DNA of 64,000 nucleotides from Flavobacterium segetis (lineage in GTDB: Bacteria > Bacteroidota > Bacteroidia > Flavobacteriales > Flavobacteriaceae): contig NZ_FQWE01000002.1 in NCBI RefSeq assembly GCF_900129575.1, forward strand, positions 248,001-312,000, read 5' to 3'. The position numbers and the translations under genes were made by a program. Position 1 is the first letter of the stretch. Every line of letters begins with the position of its first letter. Under the pieces are notes generated by a model, which did not search any database, was not told where the DNA came from, and saw only the letters and a program-made list of their open reading frames with translations. This document shows, one piece after another, positions 44,661 through 53,086 of this stretch.

Positions 44661-45833
44661 CTAGTTCAGGATAAACAAATCACTTGCAATTCCGTCCGTT
44701 AAAAACTTTCCTTTTTTAGTGGGTTTTAAAATTCCATTTTCAATAACGAGTAAATTATCGTTTAAAAATTTAAAGCTTTGTTTTTTAAGATAAATTAAAT
44801 ATTTTAGTCCAAATTCATTTTCAATTCTATCCAAAGAAACGCCCCAAATAGTACGCAAACCTGTCATAATATATTCATTATAGCGATCTGTAATGGAAAG
44901 TATTTCTAATTCACTTGGTAATTTATCTTCTTGAATGGACTTTAAATAAATAGAATTATTAGAAATATTCCAACTTCTAGATATCCCGTCATAGCTATGT
45001 GCCGATGGACCAATTCCAATGTATTTATTACCCAACCAATAGGCCGAATTATTTCTCGAAAAATAATTTTCCTTTCCAAAATTCGATAATTCGTAATGAA
45101 TAAACCCTTTTGACACAAGCATTTCAACTAAAATTAGAAAATGTTCAGCAGCAACTTCATCTTGTGGTGCTGCAATTTTTCCAGTTTGAATTAACTTTTT
45201 AAGTGCCGTTTTTGGCTCTACTGTTAATGCATAGCTCGATAGATGTGGAATTCCAAAACTCAGTGCTGTTTCAATATTTTGTTTCCATTTTTCATTACTC
45301 ATATTGGGAACACCGTAAATCAAATCGATTGATATGTTATCAAAATACTTTGTTGCTTCTTCTAAACATTTCTTCGCTTCAGCCGCGTTGTGCGCACGAT
45401 TCATCAACTTTAAATCATCTTCAAAAAAAGATTGGATTCCGATGCTTAGACGGTTGATTCCAATGGATCGATAATCCTCAAAAATACTTCTCGACTGCAC
45501 TCCATAAGACGAATCGGTTAAATCATCAGGATTTGCTTCTAGAGTAATCTCAACATTTTTAGAAACTTCATAATTTTCATATACTGTATCAATCAAAAAT
45601 TTTAACTCTGAAATCTGCAGTACACTTGGCGTTCCTCCTCCAAAATAAATGGTTTCAATTTTCTCTTTAGGCTGAGCGCAGTCGAGAAGCTTAAACTCAT
45701 TTTTACGCATCTGGATTTCTTTGGCCAAAGCCAAAACCATTTCCTCTTTCTTTTTCATGGAAGTCGAAAAATGAAAGTCACAGTAATGACATGCCTGCTT
45801 GCAAAAAGGGATGTGGATGTAAATTCCGCTCAT
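44661..45833 (-). CDS. hemW: radical SAM heme chaperone HemW
   Basis: A 390-residue radical SAM protein. The 4Fe-4S motif CKQACHYC has Cys11, Cys15 and Cys18 at the very N terminus (YIHIPFC), as in HemW and HemN. IYFGGGTPSVL, EITLEANPDDLT and GINRLSIGIQSFFEDDLK are the other core blocks. The single Cys spacing and short N terminus favour HemW, which inserts heme into respiratory proteins, over the anaerobic coproporphyrinogen dehydrogenase HemN. It is 62 bp after ruvC on the same strand. Confidence 0.93.
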   Translation of the reverse strand: MSGIYIHIPFCKQACHYCDFHFSTSMKKKEEMVLALAKEIQMRKNEFKLLDCAQPKEKIETIYFGGGTPSVLQISELKFLIDTVYENYEVSKNVEITLEANPDDLTDSSYGVQSRSIFEDYRSIGINRLSIGIQSFFEDDLKLMNRAHNAAEAKKCLEEATKYFDNISIDLIYGVPNMSNEKWKQNIETALSFGIPHLSSYALTVEPKTALKKLIQTGKIAAPQDEVAAEHFLILVEMLVSKGFIHYELSNFGKENYFSRNNSAYWLGNKYIGIGPSAHSYDGISRSWNISNNSIYLKSIQEDKLPSELEILSITDRYNEYIMTGLRTIWGVSLDRIENEFGLKYLIYLKKQSFKFLNDNLLVIENGILKPTKKGKFLTDGIASDLFILN

Positions 45834-45895
45834 TTATTAGTATTCAGTCGCAGCCGCAGTTTCCAGTCACTAAAACTAAAAACTACGACTAAAAA

Positions 45896-46450
45896 TTATT
45901 TTTTAATTCTATTTTCATTGTTTTTTACAAAAGCGTCCCAACCGGTATAACTTTTTTCGCCTATGACTTTACCCGAATTAAAAAAATGACAAACTGCAGC
46001 CGCTAAACCGTCTGTTGAATCTAAGTTCTTTGGTAATTCTTTGAGTCCTAAAAGCTGTTGCAGCATTTTAGCAACTTGTTCTTTAGTAGCATTTCCATTA
46101 CCGGTAATAGCCATTTTTATCTTCTTTGGTTCATACTCAGTAATAGGAATATCTCTTGAAAGTCCAGCTGCCATTGCTACGCCTTGAGCACGACCAAGCT
46201 TTAACATTGATTGTACGTTTTTACCAAAGAAAGGAGCCTCGATAGCAATTTCATCAGGATTATGCGTGTCTATTAACTCAATTGTACGTTCAAAAATAAT
46301 TTTTAATTTTTGATAATGATTATCGTATTTGGATAATTGGAGTTCATTTAATTGTAAAAAATGCATTTTCTTATTGACAATTTTGATCAAGCCAAAACCC
46401 ATTATTGTTGTTCCTGGATCAATTCCTAATATGATACGTTCGTTTGTCAT
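45896..46450 (-). CDS. ruvC: Holliday junction resolvase RuvC
   Basis: A 184-residue endonuclease with the RNase H fold that cuts Holliday junctions after RuvAB branch migration. Catalytic acidic residues are visible: D11 in ILGIDPGTTIMGFG, the Glu in IAIEAPFFGKN, and the C-terminal Asp pair in LDSTDGLAAAVCHF. The start at 46450 (MTNERIILG) is chosen over an in-frame Met 21 codons upstream because it gives the normal RuvC N terminus. A CACAAAGCTTTGTG palindrome lies at 46492-46505 upstream. Confidence 0.95.
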   Translation of the reverse strand: MTNERIILGIDPGTTIMGFGLIKIVNKKMHFLQLNELQLSKYDNHYQKLKIIFERTIELIDTHNPDEIAIEAPFFGKNVQSMLKLGRAQGVAMAAGLSRDIPITEYEPKKIKMAITGNGNATKEQVAKMLQQLLGLKELPKNLDSTDGLAAAVCHFFNSGKVIGEKSYTGWDAFVKNNENRIKK

Positions 46451-46637
46451 TTTGTTTTGGGATCGTTTTTTTGGCTTTAAAAGCTCAAAGACACAAAGCT
46501 TTGTGCTACACAAATTCTTTTGAAATAGTACAATAATTTTTTAAAGCTACTTTATAAACTAGGGGAAGCTTTGCCGTTTTTTTGTGAATTTTTACATAAT
46601 AGCCTTTACGATTTGATTTTTCCTTTACTTTGCAACT

Positions 46638-47624
46638 ATGATTTCAATTCCTCACAAAACTAAGCAATTCTTGGTACTTCTAATCAAACTTTTGATTGTA
46701 GGTGGCGCCTTTTATTTTATATACAATCAACTGGCGAATAATGATAAACTCGACTGGCAAAAGTTCATTGTTTTATTCCAAAAAAATCAGTCTGTTTTAG
46801 GGATCACATTCATTCTAGTACTGAGTGTTATGAATCGTTATTTTGAAATTTTAAAATGGCATAATTTAGTACAATATATTCAAAAGATAAATATAGCAGA
46901 AGCAACAAAGCAAGTTCTTGCTGCGCTTACAGCTGGACTTTTTACTCCAAATGGCGTAGGCGAATATGCGGGCAAAGCTTTATATTACGATAAAAAAGAC
47001 ACTAAGAAAGTTGTTTTTTTAAATCTTATATGCAACGGAATTCAAATGGTTTTAACCGTTATTTTTGGTGTTTTTGGATTACTCTATTTTAACACAAAAT
47101 ATGCAGTGATTACTTCGCAGACTGTAGCAATAGTTTTTGGAGCACTCCTTTTACTTTTTATCCTATTATTTTTTGTAAAAAAAATTACCCTCAAAGGCTA
47201 TTCTATAGAAAAACTAATTCATAAAATCAATGAAATTCCAAAATCGATTCATCAAAAAAACATCTTTTTAGGCATTTGCAGATACACGGTTTTCTCCCAT
47301 CAATATTATTTTTTGTTTCTCGCTTTTGATGTTGATTTACCCTACTTAACTTTGATTGCGACCATTTCTTCTGTTTATTTTCTAGCTTCTTCTTTACCTA
47401 CATTTCAGTTCTTAGACTTTGCAGTGAAAGGAAGTGTTGCAGTTTACTTTTTTGGAATTTTAGGCGTAAATGAATGGATTGTCATCTTTATCTCGACGTT
47501 AATGTGGTTTTTAAATGTTGTGCTACCAGTGATAATTGGCAGTTACTACGTACTGAATTTTAAAAGCAATAAAATCACTACATCCACATCCCTGAGTGAG
47601 ATTAATTTAACCATAAAAAAATGA
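46638..47624 (+). CDS. flippase-like / lysylphosphatidylglycerol synthase-type membrane protein
   Basis: A 328-residue protein with about eight membrane segments, matching the UPF0104/LPG_synthase_TM family. The block LTAGLFTPNGVGEYAGKALYY (about 92-112) corresponds to the family's conserved TPGRxGE-like loop. The catalytic GNAT-like aminoacyl transfer domain of MprF is absent, so a lipid flippase role is more likely than lipid aminoacylation. It overlaps the GT2 gene by 4 bp, suggesting that the two act on the same lipid-linked sugar or glycolipid. Confidence 0.82.
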   Translation: MISIPHKTKQFLVLLIKLLIVGGAFYFIYNQLANNDKLDWQKFIVLFQKNQSVLGITFILVLSVMNRYFEILKWHNLVQYIQKINIAEATKQVLAALTAGLFTPNGVGEYAGKALYYDKKDTKKVVFLNLICNGIQMVLTVIFGVFGLLYFNTKYAVITSQTVAIVFGALLLLFILLFFVKKITLKGYSIEKLIHKINEIPKSIHQKNIFLGICRYTVFSHQYYFLFLAFDVDLPYLTLIATISSVYFLASSLPTFQFLDFAVKGSVAVYFFGILGVNEWIVIFISTLMWFLNVVLPVIIGSYYVLNFKSNKITTSTSLSEINLTIKK

Positions 47625-48736
47625 TTACGTTAATTTTAGCTTCCATAATCTTTATTTACATAGTTGCAATTACACTTTTAATTTATGGCTTCGACAAAGT
47701 AAATTATTTTGATCACTTTAGCTTGACGCCAATTCTAAAAGATGCAGTCACAAAATTTACAATCATTGTTCCATTTCGAAATGAAGCTCAAAACTTACCT
47801 ATTTTACTAGAAAGTTTTTCAAAACTTAATTATCCACTTCATTTATTTGAAATTATTCTCGTAGATGATGAATCATCAGATCTTTTTGAGATTGAAAAAA
47901 CGAAATATAAAATCCAAATTATAAAAAACAGCAGAGTCTCAAATTCTCCTAAAAAAGATGCGATTACAACCGCAATGCAATATGTGACCAGCGAGTGGGT
48001 GATTACCACTGATGCCGATTGTCTAGTTCCAAAAAACTGGTTATCATCACTCGATAGTTTCATTCAAACAGAAAATGTTGCTATGATTGCAGCAGCAGTA
48101 ACTTATCAATGCAATAATTCATTTCTTCATCATTTTCAGCAGTTAGATTTAGCAAGTTTACAAGGAGCGACAATAGGAAGTTTTGGAATAAAAAAAGCAT
48201 TTATGTGCAACGGTGCTAACTTTGCTTACACTAAATCCATTTTTGAGGAACTAGAAGGGTTTAGTGGAAACAATAAAATAGCAAGTGGAGATGATGTTTT
48301 TTTATTGCAAAAAGCAGTGAAGCGCTTTCCAGAGCAAGTTCGTTATTTAAAATCTCAAGAGGCAATTGTAATTACAAAACCATTATTCGAATGGAAATCT
48401 CTCTTTTATCAAAGAGTTCGCTGGGCATCAAAAACAAGTTCTTATCACAGCGTTTTTGGCAAAATGTTAGGTTTGATTGTCTTCTTAGGAAACCTAAGCA
48501 TCACTCTTAGTTTGGCACTGCTGGTTTTAAATTATACTACTTGGATTTTTTTAATTTTTATTGTTTTATCCAAATTTATAATCGACACCATTTTAATTTT
48601 CAAATCAAATCACTTTCTTACTAAAACTAAAATACAATATTTAATTTTGAGTAGTTTGATTTATCCTTTTTTCAGCGTTGCAGTAGCTCTTTATTCACTA
48701 TCAGGAAAATATGAATGGAAAGGAAGGAAATTTTGA
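47621..48736 (+). CDS. glycosyltransferase family 2
   Basis: A 371-residue membrane glycosyltransferase. One N-terminal helix (about 2-22) precedes the GT-A domain: FTIIVPFRNEAQNLPILLES, ILVDDESS, then VITTDADCLVP with the DxD metal site, SGDDVFLLQKAVKRF with the catalytic acid, and QRVRWASK, the QxxRW-type motif of processive or lipid-acceptor enzymes. Two or three C-terminal helices follow. Its 4-bp overlap with the flippase-like gene suggests a joint role in making an envelope glycolipid or polysaccharide. The acceptor is not known. Confidence 0.9.
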   Translation: MITLILASIIFIYIVAITLLIYGFDKVNYFDHFSLTPILKDAVTKFTIIVPFRNEAQNLPILLESFSKLNYPLHLFEIILVDDESSDLFEIEKTKYKIQIIKNSRVSNSPKKDAITTAMQYVTSEWVITTDADCLVPKNWLSSLDSFIQTENVAMIAAAVTYQCNNSFLHHFQQLDLASLQGATIGSFGIKKAFMCNGANFAYTKSIFEELEGFSGNNKIASGDDVFLLQKAVKRFPEQVRYLKSQEAIVITKPLFEWKSLFYQRVRWASKTSSYHSVFGKMLGLIVFLGNLSITLSLALLVLNYTTWIFLIFIVLSKFIIDTILIFKSNHFLTKTKIQYLILSSLIYPFFSVAVALYSLSGKYEWKGRKF

Positions 48737-48806
48737 CGTCTAAAATAAATTGCGCAACTACTGAATACAATGTAAATCTAAAGTTCTCTTTATTAAAAAT
48801 GGCAAA

Positions 48807-49298
48807 CTATTCTACTTTTATAATTACTGGTAGAATAAATTGAGTTTTCACCGGAACGCCGCGCTTTATTGCTGGATTTACTTTTGGAAAATTAACTAAA
48901 CGCAATTTTAAAATACTGTCAATTTTGACTCGGTCATAGTTTAGTGAGTCCTTTGCAAACTGTGGTTCAAATTGCATAGTCGCATTTGGGAAAATAGTCA
49001 CTTTTACTTCAATAGTATCTAGTTTAGGATACAGCAGCGAAAGTGTATCAGTGCTCAGCTTTTCTTGAATTAACTGTGTTAATACTTCAAAAAAACAATT
49101 TTTTCTTTGAATCTTATCATCAATTTTCTCACAGTCTTGAAGAGATGGATATTCATCTACCTCTTTCCAGTTGATAGATTTTAATTCTTTTTGTAACAAT
49201 TCCTTCTCTGAAGGCACTTGCTTTTCGAAATACTGACAAGAATTGAACAGTATAATTACTAAAAAAAGGTGATAGTTTTTCAAGATTTTAGTTTTCAA
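48807..49298 (-). CDS. lipoprotein with TonB C-terminal-like end
   Basis: A 163-residue protein whose signal peptide ends ILFNSC (lipidated Cys21). The mature part is unrecognised up to about residue 100. Then VKVTIFPNATMQFEPQF, DSILKLRLVNFPKVNPAIKRG and PVKTQFILPVIIKVE follow the order of the TonB C-terminal domain seen in many Bacteroidota lipoproteins. There is no membrane-spanning anchor like that of TonB itself. Function unknown; periplasmic face of a membrane is inferred. Upstream on the same strand lie apparent gene remnants. Confidence 0.65.
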   Translation of the reverse strand: MKTKILKNYHLFLVIILFNSCQYFEKQVPSEKELLQKELKSINWKEVDEYPSLQDCEKIDDKIQRKNCFFEVLTQLIQEKLSTDTLSLLYPKLDTIEVKVTIFPNATMQFEPQFAKDSLNYDRVKIDSILKLRLVNFPKVNPAIKRGVPVKTQFILPVIIKVE

Positions 49299-49324
49299 TT
49301 CAGTAATAAGGCTTAAAAATACGA

Positions 49325-49690
49325 TTATTTATTTTGTATGACTTTGGAAAGTAGATAATTTTCGTAAGTTTCGTCAAACCACTTCTTTCTAGTTTTGCTG
49401 GCAGCATTTTTTTTATCTGGATATAAATAGGCCAATCAAATCGAAAAATAGCTGTTTGAATGGTAAAATTATAAAATTATTTCCTCGAAAGAACAATGGT
49501 AGAACTATCTTTCTTATCACAGAATTAATAAAATAATACGTCAAATTCTTTCAGCGAAAAATTCAATACTTTTAGTCTATTTTTATTATAAATGCTATCT
49601 TTCACACTGCTATCGGGCACATCATAATTGACATTTTTAGTTTTTAAACTTAAAGATAAAAACCAAAAAAGGAGATCCTATTAATTGACA
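49325..49690 (-). pseudogene. possible decayed gene remnants on the minus strand
   Basis: No open frame covers this gap, but two stretches read like protein. Leftmost, codons from 49432 down to a TAA at 49325 give YLYPDKKNAASKTRKKWFDE, then TYENYLLSK. Further right, a frame ending at a TAA at 49525 gives KNVNYDVPDSSVKDSIYNK followed by SLKEFDVLFY, preceded by a hydrophobic run. Stops and frame changes separate them. They may be pieces of one lost exported protein. Family unknown. Confidence 0.3.
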
Positions 49691-49757
49691 GATATAGTTT
49701 AAAAATACGCCTCATTTTTTAATTTGTTAACTTTTCCAAAATACTAAATATAAGTTT

Positions 49758-50258
49758 ATGGATATTTTTCTTCTTCTGTTAAGTTTTTTATGCATAATCA
49801 TAGGATTAATTGGAAGTTTTTTGCCAGTTTTGCCGGGTCCAAGTATAAGTTGGCTCGGTATATTACTACTCTATTTTACTACTGCTGTTCCGGCTAATTA
49901 TTGGATTCTTGGAATAGCTTTGATCATTACAATTGTTATCTCGGTTTTAGATTTTGTAATTCCATCTCAAGGAACTAAGAAATTCGGCGGAAGCTCCTAC
50001 GGGGTTTGGGGTACAAATATTGGGTTAGTGCTTGGTATCATTGCTCCTATTCCTTTTGGTTTTCTTATAGGTCCGTTTTTAGGTGCATTAATAGGAGAAC
50101 TAATTTATGATTCTAAAAATCATAAACGAGCTTTAAAAGCTGCAACAGGCTCATTCATAGGGTTTTTAGCTTCTAGTTTTATGAAATTTATAATTTGTAT
50201 AATGTATTTGGGATTATTTTTCTGGATCGTATGGAAATATAAATCTCAACTGTTTTAA
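49758..50258 (+). CDS. DUF456 family membrane protein
   Basis: A 166-residue protein of four or five membrane helices. The first helix and loop, IIGLIGSFLPVLPGPSISWLG, and the central block GTKKFGGSSYGVWGTNIG are the DUF456 signatures; IGPFLGALIGELIYD follows. The function of this family is unknown. It stands alone between two gene-poor gaps, with no clear terminator. Confidence 0.9.
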   Translation: MDIFLLLLSFLCIIIGLIGSFLPVLPGPSISWLGILLLYFTTAVPANYWILGIALIITIVISVLDFVIPSQGTKKFGGSSYGVWGTNIGLVLGIIAPIPFGFLIGPFLGALIGELIYDSKNHKRALKAATGSFIGFLASSFMKFIICIMYLGLFFWIVWKYKSQLF

Positions 50259-50729
50259 GAGTTTTTAGGAATTGAAATGATACGATCATAACGCCATCAA
50301 ATTCGATGAAGATTTCTTTTGTGTAAAACCGTTAGTTGCAAAAGGAACTTTTAGCCACTATTACTGCTTGCACTATAATATTTTTTTAAAAATTTAGCGG
50401 TCGTAAAATGATAAGTGGAAGCACCAATGGAGCATACAGTATTTCATTTTTGATAGAAAAGATTAAATTCCATATTAATTTAGATGCAAACTGAATTGCC
50501 CTTAAGAAGCGAATTAACAAATTTAATATTTGACCTTTGATACTTTCAAAGTGAAATTCTATTATTAAACAATTCCAACAATAAAAATAATAAAATTTAA
50601 ATTATCTTTGAAAATGATACATTTAGCAAGTTGAAAAAAGATAATTATAAAATCTTTAAAATATAATTTAGGACTCTTTTTTACTTTCGAAAAAACCTAT
50701 TAATTTTATAAAAAATATACGCTCCAATC
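50259..50729. other. 470-base gap, no supported gene
   Basis: Between DUF456 and the methyltransferase gene. One plus-strand frame near 50290-50398 reads AIKFDEDFFCVKPLVAKG and then GTFSHYYCLHYNIFL before a stop, with a TGA just upstream. It could be a remnant but is too short to support. Confidence 0.4.
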
Positions 50730-51659
50730 ATGCATCAACTCCATAATTGTCCTGTCTGCAACTCAAAAGTCTTTAAATCTTTTATACAAACAACAGCTCA
50801 AATGCATTCAAGCAAAGACTTGTTTAATTTTGATCAATGTTCCGATTGCCACCTAGTTTTCTTAAATCCAAGAGTGGAATTAAACGAATTAAAAGATTAT
50901 TACTCTTCGCACTACTTACCGTACAGAGGTTCAGAAGCTTGGGGGAAATTTGAAAAATTAGTTGAAGGGAGCCAGAAAAAACTAGATTTAAAGCGCTTAC
51001 AACGGATAAAAGACGCTCATTTAATCTCATCAGAATCATTAATCTTGGATGTTGGTTGTGGTAAACCAACTTTTCTAAAAGTTTGTGCGCAAAAATTAAA
51101 TTGCAAAACAATGGGAATTGATTTTAGTAACGAAGGATGGAAGGGACACGAGGTTGATTTTGAAGGAATAAATTTGCAAGTAGCGGAAATTAAAGAACTA
51201 CCAAGTAATTTGAAACCTGACGTAATCACGATGTGGCATTATTTAGAGCACGATTACACTCCATTAGAAAATCTTACTTATTTAAAATCGATTTCTAAAC
51301 CATCAACAACACTGGTTATCGAAGTTCCTAACTTTGACTCATCAAGTAGAAAAAAATATAACGAACATTGGGCTGGTTGGCATACACCGCGACATATTTC
51401 ACTATTTTCTCCTAGTAATATCGAAATATTGCTCAACAATAGCGGCTGGAAAGTGACAAAATTACTAACGTATGGTACTATGGATCCCTACTTGCTTTAT
51501 TGGATGAGCGAAATGGAAAAAAAGGGAATACAATGGGATAAAAATATGGAAGACGAATTTTGGAATTTTATGGTTGGTATGGTAAAATTTATGCCTAAAA
51601 AATGGTTAGAAAAGAGATCATCGCTTGGCATTATGACCATAATAGCAACACCACAATAA
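50730..51659 (+). CDS. class I SAM-dependent methyltransferase with N-terminal zinc-binding motif
   Basis: A 309-residue protein. Residues 8-37 carry two Cys pairs, CPVCNSK and CSDCHLVFLNPR, a zinc-ribbon start common in methyltransferases of sugar or envelope clusters. The SAM site is LILDVGCGKPTF (about residues 105-116), followed by MGIDFSNEGW and MWHYLEHDYTPLENLTYL. The late HWAGWHTPRHISLFS block matches Methyltransf_23 proteins. The substrate is unknown. It is convergent with the carotenoid genes, ending 6 bp from the crtA-like gene. Confidence 0.87.
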   Translation: MHQLHNCPVCNSKVFKSFIQTTAQMHSSKDLFNFDQCSDCHLVFLNPRVELNELKDYYSSHYLPYRGSEAWGKFEKLVEGSQKKLDLKRLQRIKDAHLISSESLILDVGCGKPTFLKVCAQKLNCKTMGIDFSNEGWKGHEVDFEGINLQVAEIKELPSNLKPDVITMWHYLEHDYTPLENLTYLKSISKPSTTLVIEVPNFDSSSRKKYNEHWAGWHTPRHISLFSPSNIEILLNNSGWKVTKLLTYGTMDPYLLYWMSEMEKKGIQWDKNMEDEFWNFMVGMVKFMPKKWLEKRSSLGIMTIIATPQ

Positions 51660-51665
51660 TAACTT

Positions 51666-52367
51666 TTATAAACTCAAAAGATCTTTTCCTTCCCAAGTTC
51701 CAGATGATTTGTAGGGCTGAAATCTAGAGAAAAGCTCTTCAGAGTACCATTCATATTTACGCGTTTTTTTAATGGCTTCTTGATGTTGCTTGCTTTTGTA
51801 TGCAAATTGTTTTACCGATTCAAAATCCTTCCACAAACTGAAAGTCGCCATTTGGATAATGGGAACCTCGCCTACCCCTTTTGTGTATATCAAGCCTTCG
51901 TTCCCGTCTAAACCTTCTTCAGAAGTGGGAACATATTTCCAGAACTTTATGAGCCAGTTCCATTTTATAGTTGCTCGAGTAATAATGGCAATAGGTAAAT
52001 TTAGCTCAAGTTCTGCCGTTTTCTCAAAAGGATTTTTTCCAACCCAAGTACCAGATGCTGAAATATTTTTCATGTAAAGGGTATAAATCTCTTCTGTATG
52101 CCTGCTATACTCTTTCATTAAATGGGAAGAATTAAAAAAGGTTTGAGCTGTTTCTTCTGATTCCCAAACTTGTAGTAAGCAATATACAGACCAATCAGGC
52201 AAAGGGTTGAAACCTCGACCTTTTCCACTGCCCATCAATCTGTAGAAAGTTAAACCTTTCACTTTTTTCAAATCTTTGTTAGCGAATTGCATCATTCCAA
52301 AACCCCAAACCTTATCACTAAAAGAAGCATATTTAAAAAAAGTAATTGTAGTGATTTGGTTGCTCAT
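51666..52367 (-). CDS. CrtA-like (spheroidene monooxygenase family) carotenoid oxygenase
   Basis: A 233-residue protein. The family block FYRLMGSGKGRGFNPLPDWS (about 42-61) followed by VYCLLQVWES, and SGTWVGKNPF, match CrtA-type proteins. In the Flavobacteriaceae strain P99-3 a CrtA relative was shown to be a carotenoid 2-hydroxylase in myxol synthesis, so that activity is the best guess here. It lies downstream of crtI and a CruF-like gene on the same strand, 77 bp after the latter, and is the last gene of the carotenoid cluster. Confidence 0.82.
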   Translation of the reverse strand: MSNQITTITFFKYASFSDKVWGFGMMQFANKDLKKVKGLTFYRLMGSGKGRGFNPLPDWSVYCLLQVWESEETAQTFFNSSHLMKEYSRHTEEIYTLYMKNISASGTWVGKNPFEKTAELELNLPIAIITRATIKWNWLIKFWKYVPTSEEGLDGNEGLIYTKGVGEVPIIQMATFSLWKDFESVKQFAYKSKQHQEAIKKTRKYEWYSEELFSRFQPYKSSGTWEGKDLLSL

Positions 52368-52444
52368 GTTAAAAAAGATTCAAATTGATATTAGGTGCAA
52401 ATAAATATTAAATAGTAAAAATATTTTCTATTCGCTATTTAATT

Positions 52445-53086
52445 TTAGGTGATTAAAAAATATAAACTCACAAAGAAAACAAATTGCGCAAGTAAAACAA
52501 CAAAGCTAATCTTAGCATTTATTTTAGGACTAAAAAAATAAATCAATACATGAATTAAACTACTGGTTGCAAACCACATTATATAGTTTTGAAAGGGAAC
52601 AACACTATTTTCCCAACCCCAGAAACCTAATTTCATAGCAACGGGTTCAATAAAAAAGTCCAAGCCAGTCATGATCATAGATGGCAAAATGATTAGAAAA
52701 AATGGTTTTTTAGTAAAATACTGGATGACACCGTAAGAACTTAATGATAAAAACAACCAATTGACACCAATCAATAACGGAGTTTCAAAAACCTTAATTC
52801 CGAACAGGTTGCCATACGAATAGCTTCCAAATAACACGCCAGTCGCTACTCCAACAGCCTCAACTGAATACCCTATCAAAAAAATTAGCACTGATAAAAT
52901 TAAAAACTTTTTACTGTAGTCATTATTTACTTTGTAAAAAATATATAATGTCAATAATAAATTAAACGGTGTAAGGGGTAAAAAAAGATTTTTATATTGA
53001 TCCAGAGATATTCCGAGTGTTCCAAAAAAATAGAACAACAACAAAAGGCCAATCCAACGATTTTCTACTGATATGTTTTTTATCAT
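52445..53086 (-). CDS. cruF: CruF-like carotenoid 1',2'-hydratase family protein
   Basis: A 213-residue integral membrane protein with seven predicted helices, of the carotenoid biosynthesis (DUF422/CruF) family. The block GYSVEAVGVATGVLFGSYSYG (about 72-92) and FFIEPVAMKLGFWGW (about 145-159) are the conserved parts. CruF adds water to the psi end of acyclic or monocyclic carotenoids. Its start overlaps the stop of crtI by 4 bp. Together with the CrtA-like and CrtZ genes this suggests a myxol- or saproxanthin-type pigment. Confidence 0.82.
   Translation of the reverse strand: MIKNISVENRWIGLLLLFYFFGTLGISLDQYKNLFLPLTPFNLLLTLYIFYKVNNDYSKKFLILSVLIFLIGYSVEAVGVATGVLFGSYSYGNLFGIKVFETPLLIGVNWLFLSLSSYGVIQYFTKKPFFLIILPSMIMTGLDFFIEPVAMKLGFWGWENSVVPFQNYIMWFATSSLIHVLIYFFSPKINAKISFVVLLAQFVFFVSLYFLIT

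Noticed and set aside
46492..46505. CACAAAGCTTTGTG palindrome upstream of ruvC
   Set aside because: A 14-base palindrome with no second copy nearby, no -7 box beside it and no regulator in the neighbourhood; could be chance.
50290..50398. Protein-like plus-strand stretch in the DUF456-methyltransferase gap
   Set aside because: About 37 codons with a stop directly upstream and no recognisable family; too short to call a gene or pseudogene.
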